Positions 17,608 to 26,061 of a stretch of DNA of 64,000 nucleotides are shown here, one piece after another. The stretch covers positions 1,922,001-1,986,000 of the forward strand of contig OZ271855.1 in assembly GCA_965601955.1 (NCBI GenBank), written 5' to 3'. Position 1 is the first letter of the stretch. Each line of letters opens with the position of its first letter. The notes beneath the pieces were generated by a model, which was given only the letters and a program-made list of their open reading frames with translations, searched no databases and was not told where the DNA came from. Source of the DNA: RHLJ01 sp965601955. Lineage in GTDB: Bacteria > Bacteroidota > Rhodothermia > Balneolales > Balneolaceae. Position numbers and translations under genes: made by a program.

Positions 17608-18617
17608 AAATCATCGTAACCGGTGGCGCCGGATTTATTGGTTCAAACTTGATTCTATACCTTTTTGAAAAGAATAAAGACTGGCACATTTACAATATTG
17701 ATAAACTTACCTATGCATCTGACAGGGCTTTCTTAGATCCCCTAAAGGATTCAGAAAGGTACCATTTCAAGAAGATTGATCTCGTTGATAGAAAAGCGGT
17801 ACAAGATGTAGTAAAAACATTCCAGCCAGATGGAGTTATTCACCTTGCAGCTGAATCTCATGTCGATAATTCAATAGCTGGCCCTGAGCCTTTTATCCAG
17901 TCTAATGTAGTTGGCACTTTCAATATTCTCGAGGAGTGCAGGCAGCTATGGGGTGCAGATGAGGATTCCTGGAAAAATAATCGGTTTCTCCATGTTTCAA
18001 CAGATGAGGTTTATGGTGAACTAGAAGATGATGGATTGTTTACCGAAACCACTCCTTATGCGCCCAATTCTCCCTATTCTGCATCAAAAGCAGGGAGCGA
18101 TATGATCGTTCGGTCATATTATCAAACCTACAAAATGAATGTAGTAACAACGAATTGTTCCAATAACTACGGCCCTCATCAACATGACGAGAAACTTATC
18201 CCTACAGTGATTCGCAATGCAGTTCAGCACAATCCAATTCCTGTTTATGGTAAAGGACAGAATGTGAGAGATTGGTTATTTGTAAAAGATCATTGTAAAG
18301 CTCTTGAAACTACTTTTTTGAAAGGAAAAGCCGGAGAAACGTACAATGTAGGAGGAAATAACGAGTGGAAGAACCTTGACTTGGTTGAGAAGATTTGTGA
18401 TTTGCTGAACGAGGAAGTAGGTAAAGGGCCAGGAGGTAACTACAGGAACTTAATCAGTTTTGTTACCGATAGGTTAGGGCATGATTTCCGATACGCTATC
18501 GACGCATCAAAAATAAAAAAAGAGCTCAACTGGGAGCCATCTCCTGATTTTGATGGAATGTTGAGAGAAACAGTTTTATGGTATTTAGGCAAGTACTCAG
18601 ATTCAATCAAAAAATAG
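17604..18617 (+). CDS. rfbB: dTDP-glucose 4,6-dehydratase
   Basis: This enzyme converts dTDP-glucose to dTDP-4-keto-6-deoxyglucose, second step of the rhamnose pathway. The 337-residue extended SDR has the GGAGFIGSNL NAD-binding loop at residues 7-16, the T133-D134-E135 catalytic triad in VSTDEVYGEL, and Y158-xxx-K162 in YSASKAG, all expected for RmlB. The ATGA overlap with rfbC shows translational coupling. With rfbA, rfbD and rfbC it makes a full dTDP-L-rhamnose pathway, presumably for cell-surface polysaccharide; no glycosyltransferases are adjacent. Confidence 0.95.
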   Translation: MKIIVTGGAGFIGSNLILYLFEKNKDWHIYNIDKLTYASDRAFLDPLKDSERYHFKKIDLVDRKAVQDVVKTFQPDGVIHLAAESHVDNSIAGPEPFIQSNVVGTFNILEECRQLWGADEDSWKNNRFLHVSTDEVYGELEDDGLFTETTPYAPNSPYSASKAGSDMIVRSYYQTYKMNVVTTNCSNNYGPHQHDEKLIPTVIRNAVQHNPIPVYGKGQNVRDWLFVKDHCKALETTFLKGKAGETYNVGGNNEWKNLDLVEKICDLLNEEVGKGPGGNYRNLISFVTDRLGHDFRYAIDASKIKKELNWEPSPDFDGMLRETVLWYLGKYSDSIKK

Positions 18618-18626
18618 GTTATCACC

Positions 18627-19085
18627 ATGAGCAAGAAGTATTGGTTATGTAAATCAGAGCCGGATAATTATAGCATTGATGAGCTTGAACAAGATGGTAC
18701 CACACCCTGGGATGGAGTAAGAAATTATGCAGCTCGGAATTTTATGAGAGATGAAATGGGTGTGGGCGATTTAGCCTTCTTTTATCATTCAAACCAAAAA
18801 CCTCCGGCTATTGTAGGTATTATGGAAGTATGTAGTGAGCCCTACCCGGATGCTCTTCAATTCGATAAAGATTCCAAGTACTTTGATGCGAAAAGTTCGG
18901 AGAGTGAGCCGCGCTGGGTAAATGTAGATATGAAATTTGTAAAGAAGCTCGATACTCCGATTGGGAGAGATGAGCTAAAGGCTAATCCAGCATTGGATGG
19001 TATGGAAATGTTCAGGATTGGAAGGCTTTCTATTACTCATGTTACGGAAGAGGAGTGGAATGCAATTATGGGCATGATTAATTAA
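18627..19085 (+). CDS. EVE domain-containing protein
   Basis: This 152-residue protein consists of a single EVE (PUA-like) domain, with the characteristic start YWLCKSEPDNYSIDEL, then WDGVRNYAARNFMRDEM and the GDLAFFYHS segment. EVE domains are known to bind modified bases in DNA or RNA; family members occur widely as stand-alone genes. It begins 9 bp after rfbB and is probably read on the same transcript, though a functional link with rhamnose synthesis is not evident. The ligand cannot be told from sequence. Confidence 0.9.
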   Translation: MSKKYWLCKSEPDNYSIDELEQDGTTPWDGVRNYAARNFMRDEMGVGDLAFFYHSNQKPPAIVGIMEVCSEPYPDALQFDKDSKYFDAKSSESEPRWVNVDMKFVKKLDTPIGRDELKANPALDGMEMFRIGRLSITHVTEEEWNAIMGMIN

Positions 19086-19106
19086 CCTAACCTCGATTTT
19101 TATTCC

Positions 19107-20609
19107 ATGGTAAAAACCAGGTTATTTATCATATCTGCGTTCATTTTAATTGTAGTATTGGGATGCAAGCCAAACTCTGGAAGCAATGCTACTTTTGAAT
19201 TACAGGTATCAGTCACTCCTTTAAATGCTGGCGCCGTATCTCCTGATTCAGGTTTTTTTGATGAAGGTGAAGTTGTTCTTTTAGAAGCTACCCCAAACGA
19301 GTCGTGGCACTTTGCAGGTTTTCAGGGAGATTTTAGCTCTTTGGAAAGTTCAGCTCAACTAAACATGGATTCTGATAAGAATATAGAAGCGGTATTTATC
19401 AATCAGGAGAATCCAATCTTATTACTATCCAATCTTTCTGTAGGACGTTCAGTCATTACATTAGATGATGAGAGCATGGTGCATACTGGTGGGGGTATTT
19501 TTATATCAAAATATGATCCTCTTGGGAATCTATTATGGAGAAAAGATTATAGTGGTTCGAGTTCCGACAATGCTACAAGAGTTAAATCAACAGAAGACGG
19601 AGGATTTATAGTTGTAGGAACTACCAACTCCACAGACGGTGACTTTACACGTCCCAATGTCTCACCAAATAGTGAAATTGATATCGTAGTCATGAAGCTC
19701 AATGAGGAAGGAGAAAAAGAATGGTTTCGTTTTTTTGGTGGGGCGAATTTTGATAGAGCGTATGATGTCATTCAAACTTCTGATGGTGGATATCTTATTT
19801 CTGGAAGTTCTGATTCCAGAGATGGAAGCTTTACTGGGACAAGAACGGATGCAGAAAGCTTGCTTATTAAGCTTTCAGGTGATGGAGCTACCGAATGGAT
19901 TAGAAAGTACGGAGGTGGTACACAGAGAGAGGAGATACTAAGAGTATTTGAGATGGAGAATGGAGATTATATGGCTTTTCGATGGTCTTTTGGAGAAGAT
20001 GATCCCGGCAGTGATTTTGAAGAAGGAAATTTAGGCAGCCATGATGTCGTAATGTTTAGAATAAGTAGTACAGGAGAGGTTTTATGGTATAAAAAAATAG
20101 GAGGGTCAGACGGAGATAATTTATCCACAGTTATTAGGGACAGTAATGGAGATTTTCTTTTAGCTGGTTATACAGCATCGGCAGATGTAGCATTTTCTTC
20201 CTCTCCTGCTAACAGGGGAGATTGGGACGCATTTGTATTGAAGGTGTCAGATCAAGGAGAAGTAATTTGGGCGATCACATTTGGTGGGAGCAGACTAGAT
20301 GCAGCTATAGACATTACTCAGCAAAGCAACGGAGACTATGTAGTAGTAGGAATGTCAAGATCAGACGATGTTGACTTTGAAACCAATTATGGACGATTTG
20401 ATGCTTTTGTAACCAAAATTAGAAATAATGGTACCTTGGATTCTATAATATCTTTTGGCGGTTCTGATAATGAGAATGTATTTACAATAATTGAAAGTGG
20501 AACAGATCAGGTCTTTATCACCGGAAGTACAAGTTCAGATGACTATTTTTTCGAATCCAATCAGGATAACTCCGGAGTATTCCTTCTTAAGAAATATATC
20601 GGAGACTAA
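19107..20609 (+). CDS. Lipoprotein with Bacterial-repeat domain and beta-propeller-like repeats
   Basis: The protein has 500 residues. A lipoprotein signal places Cys near residue 20 (IVVLGCKPN). Residues about 30-95 form a Bacterial-repeat (InlB-like) module: VTPLNAGAVSPDSG, EVVLLEATPNESWHFAGF and NMDSDKNIEAVF. The rest consists of about seven copies of a roughly 50-residue unit with motifs such as GGxxxDxAxDVIQTSDGGYLISGSSDS, typical of delta-60/SBBP-like beta-propeller proteins. It starts 21 bp after the EVE gene. It is likely attached to the outer membrane facing outward or into the periplasm. No enzymatic residues are recognisable. Confidence 0.85.
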   Translation: MVKTRLFIISAFILIVVLGCKPNSGSNATFELQVSVTPLNAGAVSPDSGFFDEGEVVLLEATPNESWHFAGFQGDFSSLESSAQLNMDSDKNIEAVFINQENPILLLSNLSVGRSVITLDDESMVHTGGGIFISKYDPLGNLLWRKDYSGSSSDNATRVKSTEDGGFIVVGTTNSTDGDFTRPNVSPNSEIDIVVMKLNEEGEKEWFRFFGGANFDRAYDVIQTSDGGYLISGSSDSRDGSFTGTRTDAESLLIKLSGDGATEWIRKYGGGTQREEILRVFEMENGDYMAFRWSFGEDDPGSDFEEGNLGSHDVVMFRISSTGEVLWYKKIGGSDGDNLSTVIRDSNGDFLLAGYTASADVAFSSSPANRGDWDAFVLKVSDQGEVIWAITFGGSRLDAAIDITQQSNGDYVVVGMSRSDDVDFETNYGRFDAFVTKIRNNGTLDSIISFGGSDNENVFTIIESGTDQVFITGSTSSDDYFFESNQDNSGVFLLKKYIGD

Positions 20610-20649
20610 TTAGATCTTAATTTCTTCGCAGGTAAATTCCACCTTGCTT

Positions 20650-21870
20650 CTAGCGATTTTGATCTATAAATGGATCGCTATACTTTTCATCGGTGAGTAT
20701 TTTCTCATCAGTTAGAGTGTGTAAAAAAGCAATGAGCGCCTCTTTTTCTTCTTCAGACAGGTTTAGTCTAAGTACTTCTGCAACACCTTCTTCTCCATCA
20801 TCAAGGGTTTTTAAGCGGAAGTTGAGATTGGGGTGATCCTGGACATTATCACTGTAATGGTCCACAACTTCTCTTAGTGTCTCAAATCGCCCATCATGCA
20901 TATAGGGAGCAGTCTTGGCAATATTCCGAAGTGAAGGAACTTTGAACAATGCATTATCACTTGAATTTCCTGTTATTTCACCTTTACCATTGTCAGAATA
21001 ACTTAAATCCAGCCCATTATTTTTAGCAATATCATTTACATGTTGTGGAGTTCCATGACAGTACAGGCAGGTTCCCCCATTGCGGCCTCTATAAAAAATA
21101 TCCATACCAAGATTTTGCTGGGCAGTGAAATTTGGAAAATCTGGCATTTGCTCTTCATCCTCAGGGAAACCGGCTGCTATAAAACCCTCATCAAATTTGG
21201 AGTTGAAAGAAACGATGGACCTGGTAAACTGAGATAAAGCCTTTGAAATATGTTCAGAAGTGACTTCTGATGAGCCAAAGGCATGTTGAAATAAAATGGG
21301 GTAATACTCTAAGCTTTGGAGTTTCTTTTCGAGCTCCTTTAAATCCATTCCCATTTCAATATGATCCTGGATAGGAAGTAACACTTGTTCCTCTAGCGTA
21401 GCAGCTCTTTCATCCCAGAAAAAAGCTCTGTTCTCATAATACCGACTGTTGATGAGTGTCATTGAATTTCTTCGCGTGGTTTCTCCATTTAAACCAACAC
21501 TGAGTTTCCTGGGATCAGAGAAAGCGGCTTTTTGTTCATGGCAGGAGGCACATGAGATCGTGTTATTTGCAGAAAGGCTTTTATCATAAAAGAGTACCCT
21601 GCCCAGTGTAGCACCCATATCAGTGATAGGATTATGGTCCGGGGTATTATCTGCTTCATTTGCTTCTGCTGATTTATAATGCGCGGGAAGTTCAATACTT
21701 GAATAGTTAAATGGTATGGCATTAAGATCAAGTACCCTGCTTAAAACCACCATTTCGGCGGCAGTGAATCGAGTATTCTCAGATTCCTGATCCTCTGATA
21801 AGATTTCATCTGTACAGGAAAACGATAAGCTGGTTAGAAGGACAAGTAGAATAAGGACCTGTTTTTTCAT
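20650..21870 (-). CDS. Di-haem cytochrome c peroxidase family lipoprotein
   Basis: This 406-residue protein has a lipoprotein signal (LSFSC, Cys19) and two c-type haem sites, CASCH at 107-111 and CLYCH at 268-272. Flanking motifs (GRVLFYDKSLSANNTISCASCH, FWDERAATLEEQVLLPIQ, FKVPSLRNIAKTAPYMHDGRF) define the bacterial CCP/MauG family. Members usually reduce hydrogen peroxide in the periplasm with electrons from cytochrome c or quinol, but some oxidise other substrates. It is convergent with the lipoprotein gene at 19107-20609, separated by 40 bp. Confidence 0.9.
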   Translation of the reverse strand: MKKQVLILLVLLTSLSFSCTDEILSEDQESENTRFTAAEMVVLSRVLDLNAIPFNYSSIELPAHYKSAEANEADNTPDHNPITDMGATLGRVLFYDKSLSANNTISCASCHEQKAAFSDPRKLSVGLNGETTRRNSMTLINSRYYENRAFFWDERAATLEEQVLLPIQDHIEMGMDLKELEKKLQSLEYYPILFQHAFGSSEVTSEHISKALSQFTRSIVSFNSKFDEGFIAAGFPEDEEQMPDFPNFTAQQNLGMDIFYRGRNGGTCLYCHGTPQHVNDIAKNNGLDLSYSDNGKGEITGNSSDNALFKVPSLRNIAKTAPYMHDGRFETLREVVDHYSDNVQDHPNLNFRLKTLDDGEEGVAEVLRLNLSEEEKEALIAFLHTLTDEKILTDEKYSDPFIDQNR

Positions 21871-21942
21871 TACTGTTGAGTTTTTGTTACTCGTTTAATG
21901 AAGAAACAGTTCAGATGAGTTTTACCCTACCACTACTATCAT

Positions 21943-22470
21943 CTATAAATTATAAGTCAGAATCTGGAGCCCTTCTTCAAATACTTCTTGCTCGATTAGA
22001 TTGAATGAAGCCTTTGTTTTAGAACCTCCAAAAAGAGGAACCCCTTCCCCCAAAATAATTGGATTGAGCTTCAGTTTAAGTTGGTCAATCATTCCATGAT
22101 CCAATAGCCATCCGGCAAATACTCCTCCTCCACAAAGGTAGATATCGGTTTTTGATGCTTCTTTTATCTCTTTCACCCGCTCAATTGATTTTTTTTCAAT
22201 ATGCACTGTGTCAGCGAGTTGTTCAATTTCGATGGAGTCAGAAAAAATATAATGCTCCATATGTGGATAAGCAGGTTGACCCGGCTTTAATCCGAATTTA
22301 TATCCGAACTCATAGGTTCTTCTTCCCATAATTACTGTTTGGAAGCTTTGTAAATCAGTGAAGTATTTTTCTACTCCTTTACCTTCGTGAGCAAAGAGAC
22401 TTATATCATCATTAGCTCCGGCAATAAATCCATCGAGTGAAGTAGCGACGTAATAGACAATTTTATTCAT
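21943..22470 (-). CDS. Dihydrofolate reductase / RibD C-terminal family protein
   Basis: This 175-residue protein begins MNKIVYYVATSLDGFIAG, the N-terminal strand of the RibD_C/DHFR-like fold. GRRTYEFG, IYLCGGGVFAGWLL and PIILGEGVPLFGG follow at the usual spacing. These stand-alone cytoplasmic reductases are common; substrates are mostly unknown, and folate or riboflavin synthesis should not be assumed. Its start is 59 bp from the left direct repeat that bounds the sulfotransferase segment, so this gene marks one edge of the ancestral locus. Confidence 0.88.
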   Translation of the reverse strand: MNKIVYYVATSLDGFIAGANDDISLFAHEGKGVEKYFTDLQSFQTVIMGRRTYEFGYKFGLKPGQPAYPHMEHYIFSDSIEIEQLADTVHIEKKSIERVKEIKEASKTDIYLCGGGVFAGWLLDHGMIDQLKLKLNPIILGEGVPLFGGSKTKASFNLIEQEVFEEGLQILTYNL

Positions 22471-22529
22471 ATGAAAAGGATAAAGAGATTATTTATGAAC
22501 CCAGGGCTGAATATGGTTCAACTTAAGAC

Positions 22530-22633
22530 TTTTCAATTTCTCTTTAACACTTCTGTTTATATCTTCTCATGAAAATTACCGGATTACATGCCCGTGACTT
22601 CCAAAGCTGTTCATCTTCGTACTAAAGGAGTTC
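22530..22633. repeat. Direct repeat, left copy (dcd leader and first codons)
   Basis: These 104 bases match 24579-24682 with only two differences, both C here against T there just after the ATG (positions 22591 and 22593). The unit holds about 58 bases of leader, the ATG and the first 15 codons of dcd. It is not an inverted repeat and no transposase is near. The two copies bracket the aryl-sulfate sulfotransferase-like gene. Confidence 0.97.
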
Positions 22634-22686
22634 CAACTAAGCAATATCCGTTTTCTACCAAAATGGCATTCTTGGATGATTATTAG
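22588..22686 (+). pseudogene. Truncated copy of the dcd 5' end, now a 32-codon chimeric ORF
   Basis: The left direct repeat carries a dcd start (ATG at 22588, MPVTSKAVHLRTKGV). After codon 15 it diverges into 17 unrelated codons (PTKQYPFSTKMAFLDDY) and a TAG at 22684. It keeps the same leader as the intact gene, so it may still be transcribed and translated, but it lacks the whole catalytic part. I treat it as a remnant produced by the event that inserted the neighbouring segment. The origin of the 17 novel codons is not recognised. Confidence 0.8.
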
Positions 22687-22690
22687 CTAC

Positions 22691-24454
22691 TTAATTGATG
22701 ATTATTTTTTCTGCCCTATAAGTAGATCCTGTGTGATCATCAGAACTCAATGTCATTTCAAATATGACATTTTTTTCAATGTCTACTTCAATTATTCGTG
22801 TTTCAATTTGATCAATATTCGGTGTTCCAAATGTATTTAAACTATCGATATAGGTATGATCATAAGCTGTAGAACCAGCTACAATAAATCTTGTTGATGA
22901 TTTTGATATGTAATCCACATCGCTTATAAAGGATGCAAACATATCTTCCCCCCTTTCTTTACCATATTGCCAAACTTGAGAGATTCTTCCTCCTATATTG
23001 TTATCATTTTCTGAAATTGAATATTCAACAATTCGACTATATTGTGAAGTAGCATTTCCGAATTCTCTTCCATAACCATTATCAAACTGAAGAAGGTTTC
23101 CATTTGGAAGTATTAAAGGAGCATGCTGACCCCAACTCCATTCAAATGGAGTGCCTTCAGGTACAAGCAAGTAGTCAGAATATTCCGTACCCCAGCCTTT
23201 ATGAGGAGCTAGAATCCATTTTAATTGATTATCCCAAGTGATTTTTGCTAACCCCTGAGGTTGACCAGAAACAATTATGGTATTGTCCCTTTCATCGTGT
23301 ATTACTGCATTGACATGAAACCAATCACTACCATCCCCTATTTTCCTAAGCGTATATCGATCCATAGGAAGTATTTCTCTAAGATCCCAAATATTGTTAA
23401 TGGTCTCTGAGTTTCTATCCATTTCAATTATATGATCTTCAACAGTCTCAATACCTACCTTGTTTACTGCTATTAAGAAGTTTCCATTTGACATTTCGTA
23501 TACGTCATGATGTGCATTCTCGAATTCTGGATAAAATGTATATTCCTTAATTAATTCACCCATCATTGTATATTCAAATACACTCCCCTGTCCAACCCCT
23601 GATTTACCAAAACCAATATTTCCATTCTTGAATTTTTGAAGTGCGTACTTGGATGTTTTTGTAAAGCCTTCAGAATACCATCTTATCTTTCCGTGGGGGT
23701 CAACCATAAAAGGAATATGAGTTGGTCTATAATTAACAAGAATGAGCGTATTTTGGTCATATGTATCATATTGGTTGATAATATTAAAATCAGGTAATCC
23801 AGAAGGTAAAGCATCAGTACTAATAAATACGGTAGTTCTTAATCTCTCAATTCCATCCCGGTTAGTAAAGACAAGCTCAACAGAATTTATATAATTTGCA
23901 TACAACCCAAAAACTTCAAGTATGTGCTCTTTTCCATAGTATTTCGAATCTAATATTATGTCGGAGTTCTCACCATCTTGGCCTTTCACATTAACTATGA
24001 ATTTACCATTTACTGGGGTTTGTACATTAATAAATGCCGAAAGAGGAGCGATGTTAAAGGGATTTAGATTAATGTTATTGTCATTGACAATTAATTCCCC
24101 TAGAATGAAGCTTTCCAAACTTGTAGAGTCAGATAGAGAGAAGTTTACTCTCCAGGCATCAATATCTATTTGATAGTCAATCAATATTTCTTTGGAAATT
24201 CGAAAAGTATTTCCATTCTCGAATTCCAATAAAACAATTTCATTTTCCTCGATTAACTCACGGATTAATATATCTTCAACTTTTGCTTCATTGATTATAT
24301 ATCTCAATTCCAAAATGTTGTTAACGACTGTCAATTCTTGAAAATCTTCTTCTAATTCATCAATTCTTTCTTCTAGAGAACCATTTTGGCAAGAAAAAGT
24401 AACTAGTACTAAAAGGAGAAATGGGATAAAGAGTAATACTTTGCTTAATTTCAT
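22691..24454 (-). CDS. Aryl-sulfate sulfotransferase-like lipoprotein
   Basis: This 587-residue protein has a lipoprotein signal with Cys22 (LVTFSCQNG) and a short acidic coiled coil (about 28-50). An N-terminal beta-rich region (about 50-210) is followed by a six-bladed-propeller-like region resembling arylsulfotransferases: NYRPTHIPFMVDPHGKIRWYSEG, NAHHDVYEMSNGNFLIAV, DWFHVNAVIHDERDNTIIVSGQ and GYGREFGNATSQYSRIVEY. Known members transfer sulfate between phenols in the periplasm; the histidines in HHDVYE and WFHVN are candidate active-site residues. Sample lines inside the gene read about 25-28% GC against nearly 50% in parts of dcd, and the gene sits between two copies of a 104-bp repeat, so recent acquisition is likely. 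Substrate unknown. Confidence 0.78.
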   Translation of the reverse strand: MKLSKVLLFIPFLLLVLVTFSCQNGSLEERIDELEEDFQELTVVNNILELRYIINEAKVEDILIRELIEENEIVLLEFENGNTFRISKEILIDYQIDIDAWRVNFSLSDSTSLESFILGELIVNDNNINLNPFNIAPLSAFINVQTPVNGKFIVNVKGQDGENSDIILDSKYYGKEHILEVFGLYANYINSVELVFTNRDGIERLRTTVFISTDALPSGLPDFNIINQYDTYDQNTLILVNYRPTHIPFMVDPHGKIRWYSEGFTKTSKYALQKFKNGNIGFGKSGVGQGSVFEYTMMGELIKEYTFYPEFENAHHDVYEMSNGNFLIAVNKVGIETVEDHIIEMDRNSETINNIWDLREILPMDRYTLRKIGDGSDWFHVNAVIHDERDNTIIVSGQPQGLAKITWDNQLKWILAPHKGWGTEYSDYLLVPEGTPFEWSWGQHAPLILPNGNLLQFDNGYGREFGNATSQYSRIVEYSISENDNNIGGRISQVWQYGKERGEDMFASFISDVDYISKSSTRFIVAGSTAYDHTYIDSLNTFGTPNIDQIETRIIEVDIEKNVIFEMTLSSDDHTGSTYRAEKIIIN

Positions 24455-24578
24455 CTTAACGTAATCTTGATAATAAATAGAGGGAATTCTGTTAAATGTT
24501 TATAAATGGATGATAAGCATTTTTAACTATTCAGTTATTATTTAGAATAATAAAATTTAAAACCGTTCATCGAATTAT

Positions 24579-24682
24579 TTTTCAATTTCTCTTTAACACT
24601 TCTGTTTATATCTTCTCATGAAAATTACCGGATTACATGTCTGTGACTTCCAAAGCTGTTCATCTTCGTACTAAAGGAGTTC
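24579..24682. repeat. Direct repeat, right copy (at the intact dcd start)
   Basis: This is the partner of 22530-22633 at an offset of 2049 bp, with 102 of 104 bases identical. It includes the start codon and first codons of the full-length dcd gene. The presence of the complete gene on this side suggests that this copy, or a recombinant of it, drives dcd today. Confidence 0.97.
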
Positions 24683-25845
24683 TCCCTGTTCAAAAGCTTA
24701 AGCTTCTGCGAGATTTAGAAATCATCGATTCCCATCCAGATTATCCAATCAAAGACAACCAGTTTCAGCCTAACTCTCTGGATTTGAGATTAGGAGAAGT
24801 AGCGTACCGTGTTCGGTGTAGTTTTTTACCCGAAAATGAGACTGTAGAACAAAAGCTGGATACTCTTGAGCAATATTCATTTTCAATTAAAGATGGTGCC
24901 GTACTCGAAGAAAACTGTGTGTACATTATTCCTCTTTTAGAATCTTTGAATCTGCCTAAAGCACACTACTCAACCAATAATGGGGTAGAGGCTGGTAGTA
25001 GCGATGAAGTACAGCTGTTTTCAGTTGAGAACTTATCTGCTAAGGCCAATCCAAAAAGTTCTACGGGAAGGCTGGATGTATTTACCAGAGTGATTACGGA
25101 TTATTCGCACCGCTTTGAAGAAATAACCCCGGGATACCAGGGTAAGTTGTACCTCGAAGTTGTACCAAAATCTTTCTCTATCAAAGTTCAAACGGGGCAG
25201 CGCTTAAACCAGCTAAGGATTAGGCACGGTTTTGAGGTTGTTTCTGACCAGGACTTACTTCGTTTCCACGATACCGACCCCTTGCTGTTTGATGAGAATA
25301 TCGAACCCGTTTCGATGGAACAGATAAAGGTAAATCAAGGCCTCTTTATGAGTGTTCAATTGAAAGGTGAATATGGAGAGATTATTGGCTATAAAGCCAA
25401 AAAGCATAGCAATTTTATCGATCTGAACAATATTGATCACTATTCTGTCGATGAATTTTGGGATCCTATTTATGCTACCAAGGATGCTAAGGTGATCTTG
25501 GAACCTGAAGCCTTCTATATATTTGCCTCAAAAGAACGAATTAGAGTGCCGGCGCATTTGGCTTGTGAAATGATGGCTTACGATACCGGTTCTGGTGAAT
25601 TAAGGACGCACTATGCTGGCTTTTTCGACAGTGGTTTCGGTGGTTCAATTGAAGACAAAGGAGCAAGGGCAGTTCTTGAGGTACGGTCTCATGATGTTCC
25701 ATTCATGATAGAGGATGGCCAAACGCTTTTCAGTATGCAGTTCGAACCTAATACCGAGATCCCGGGTTTTATTTATGGAGCTGAGATTGATAGTAATTAC
25801 CAGGGGCAGGGACTCAAGTTAGGAAAGCATTTCAAAAACCTATGA
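24637..25845 (+). CDS. dcd: 2'-deoxycytidine 5'-triphosphate deaminase, long two-domain form
   Basis: The 402-residue protein resembles the long Dcd family found in some alphaproteobacteria and Bacteroidota. It has two dUTPase-like halves, the first with PNSLDLRLGEVAYRVRCSFLP and SSTGRLDVFTRVITDYSHRFEEITPGYQGKLYLEV. The second has VPAHLACEMMAYDTGSGELRTHYAGFFDSGFGG. The expected role is dCTP deamination to dUTP for thymidylate synthesis. The chosen ATG gives MSVTSKAVHLRTKGVLPVQKL; an overlapping 18-codon ORF begins 19 bp upstream in another frame. The 3' end overlaps the next gene by four bases (ATGA). Confidence 0.85.
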   Translation: MSVTSKAVHLRTKGVLPVQKLKLLRDLEIIDSHPDYPIKDNQFQPNSLDLRLGEVAYRVRCSFLPENETVEQKLDTLEQYSFSIKDGAVLEENCVYIIPLLESLNLPKAHYSTNNGVEAGSSDEVQLFSVENLSAKANPKSSTGRLDVFTRVITDYSHRFEEITPGYQGKLYLEVVPKSFSIKVQTGQRLNQLRIRHGFEVVSDQDLLRFHDTDPLLFDENIEPVSMEQIKVNQGLFMSVQLKGEYGEIIGYKAKKHSNFIDLNNIDHYSVDEFWDPIYATKDAKVILEPEAFYIFASKERIRVPAHLACEMMAYDTGSGELRTHYAGFFDSGFGGSIEDKGARAVLEVRSHDVPFMIEDGQTLFSMQFEPNTEIPGFIYGAEIDSNYQGQGLKLGKHFKNL

Positions 25846-26057
25846 GCTTACCCAGAGTTACCCGTTGCATTTGCTATGATATTAGCTTTGCAGAGGTGAA
25901 AAAGATTGTAGATGAAGAAGCTATCACTTCTCTTGAAGAACTCAGGGAGAAAGATATTTGCTGTAATAATTGTTTAATGTGTGAACCGTATGTTGAGATG
26001 GTTCTCGAAACCGGAAAAACAGAGTTCGAGCTTGGGGTATTTTTAAGCAAATCTTAG
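25842..26057 (+). CDS. BFD-like [2Fe-2S] small protein
   Basis: The 71-residue protein has six cysteines: C9 and C11 (CICYD) and C40, C41, C44, C47 (CCNNCLMC). The separation of a CxC and a CxxC by about 30 residues with ISFAEVKKIVDE between them resembles BFD-type (2Fe-2S)-binding domains, although the second cluster has additional cysteines. It overlaps dcd by four bases and ends four bases before rsmE, so the three are translated from one message. Its electron partner is unknown. Confidence 0.72.
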   Translation: MSLPRVTRCICYDISFAEVKKIVDEEAITSLEELREKDICCNNCLMCEPYVEMVLETGKTEFELGVFLSKS

Positions 26058-26061
26058 TTTG

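Noticed and set aside
22634..24578. Possible insertion sequence or transposon
   Set aside because: No transposase or integrase gene, no terminal inverted repeats, and the direct repeats are 104 bp of host gene sequence, too long for a typical target duplication.
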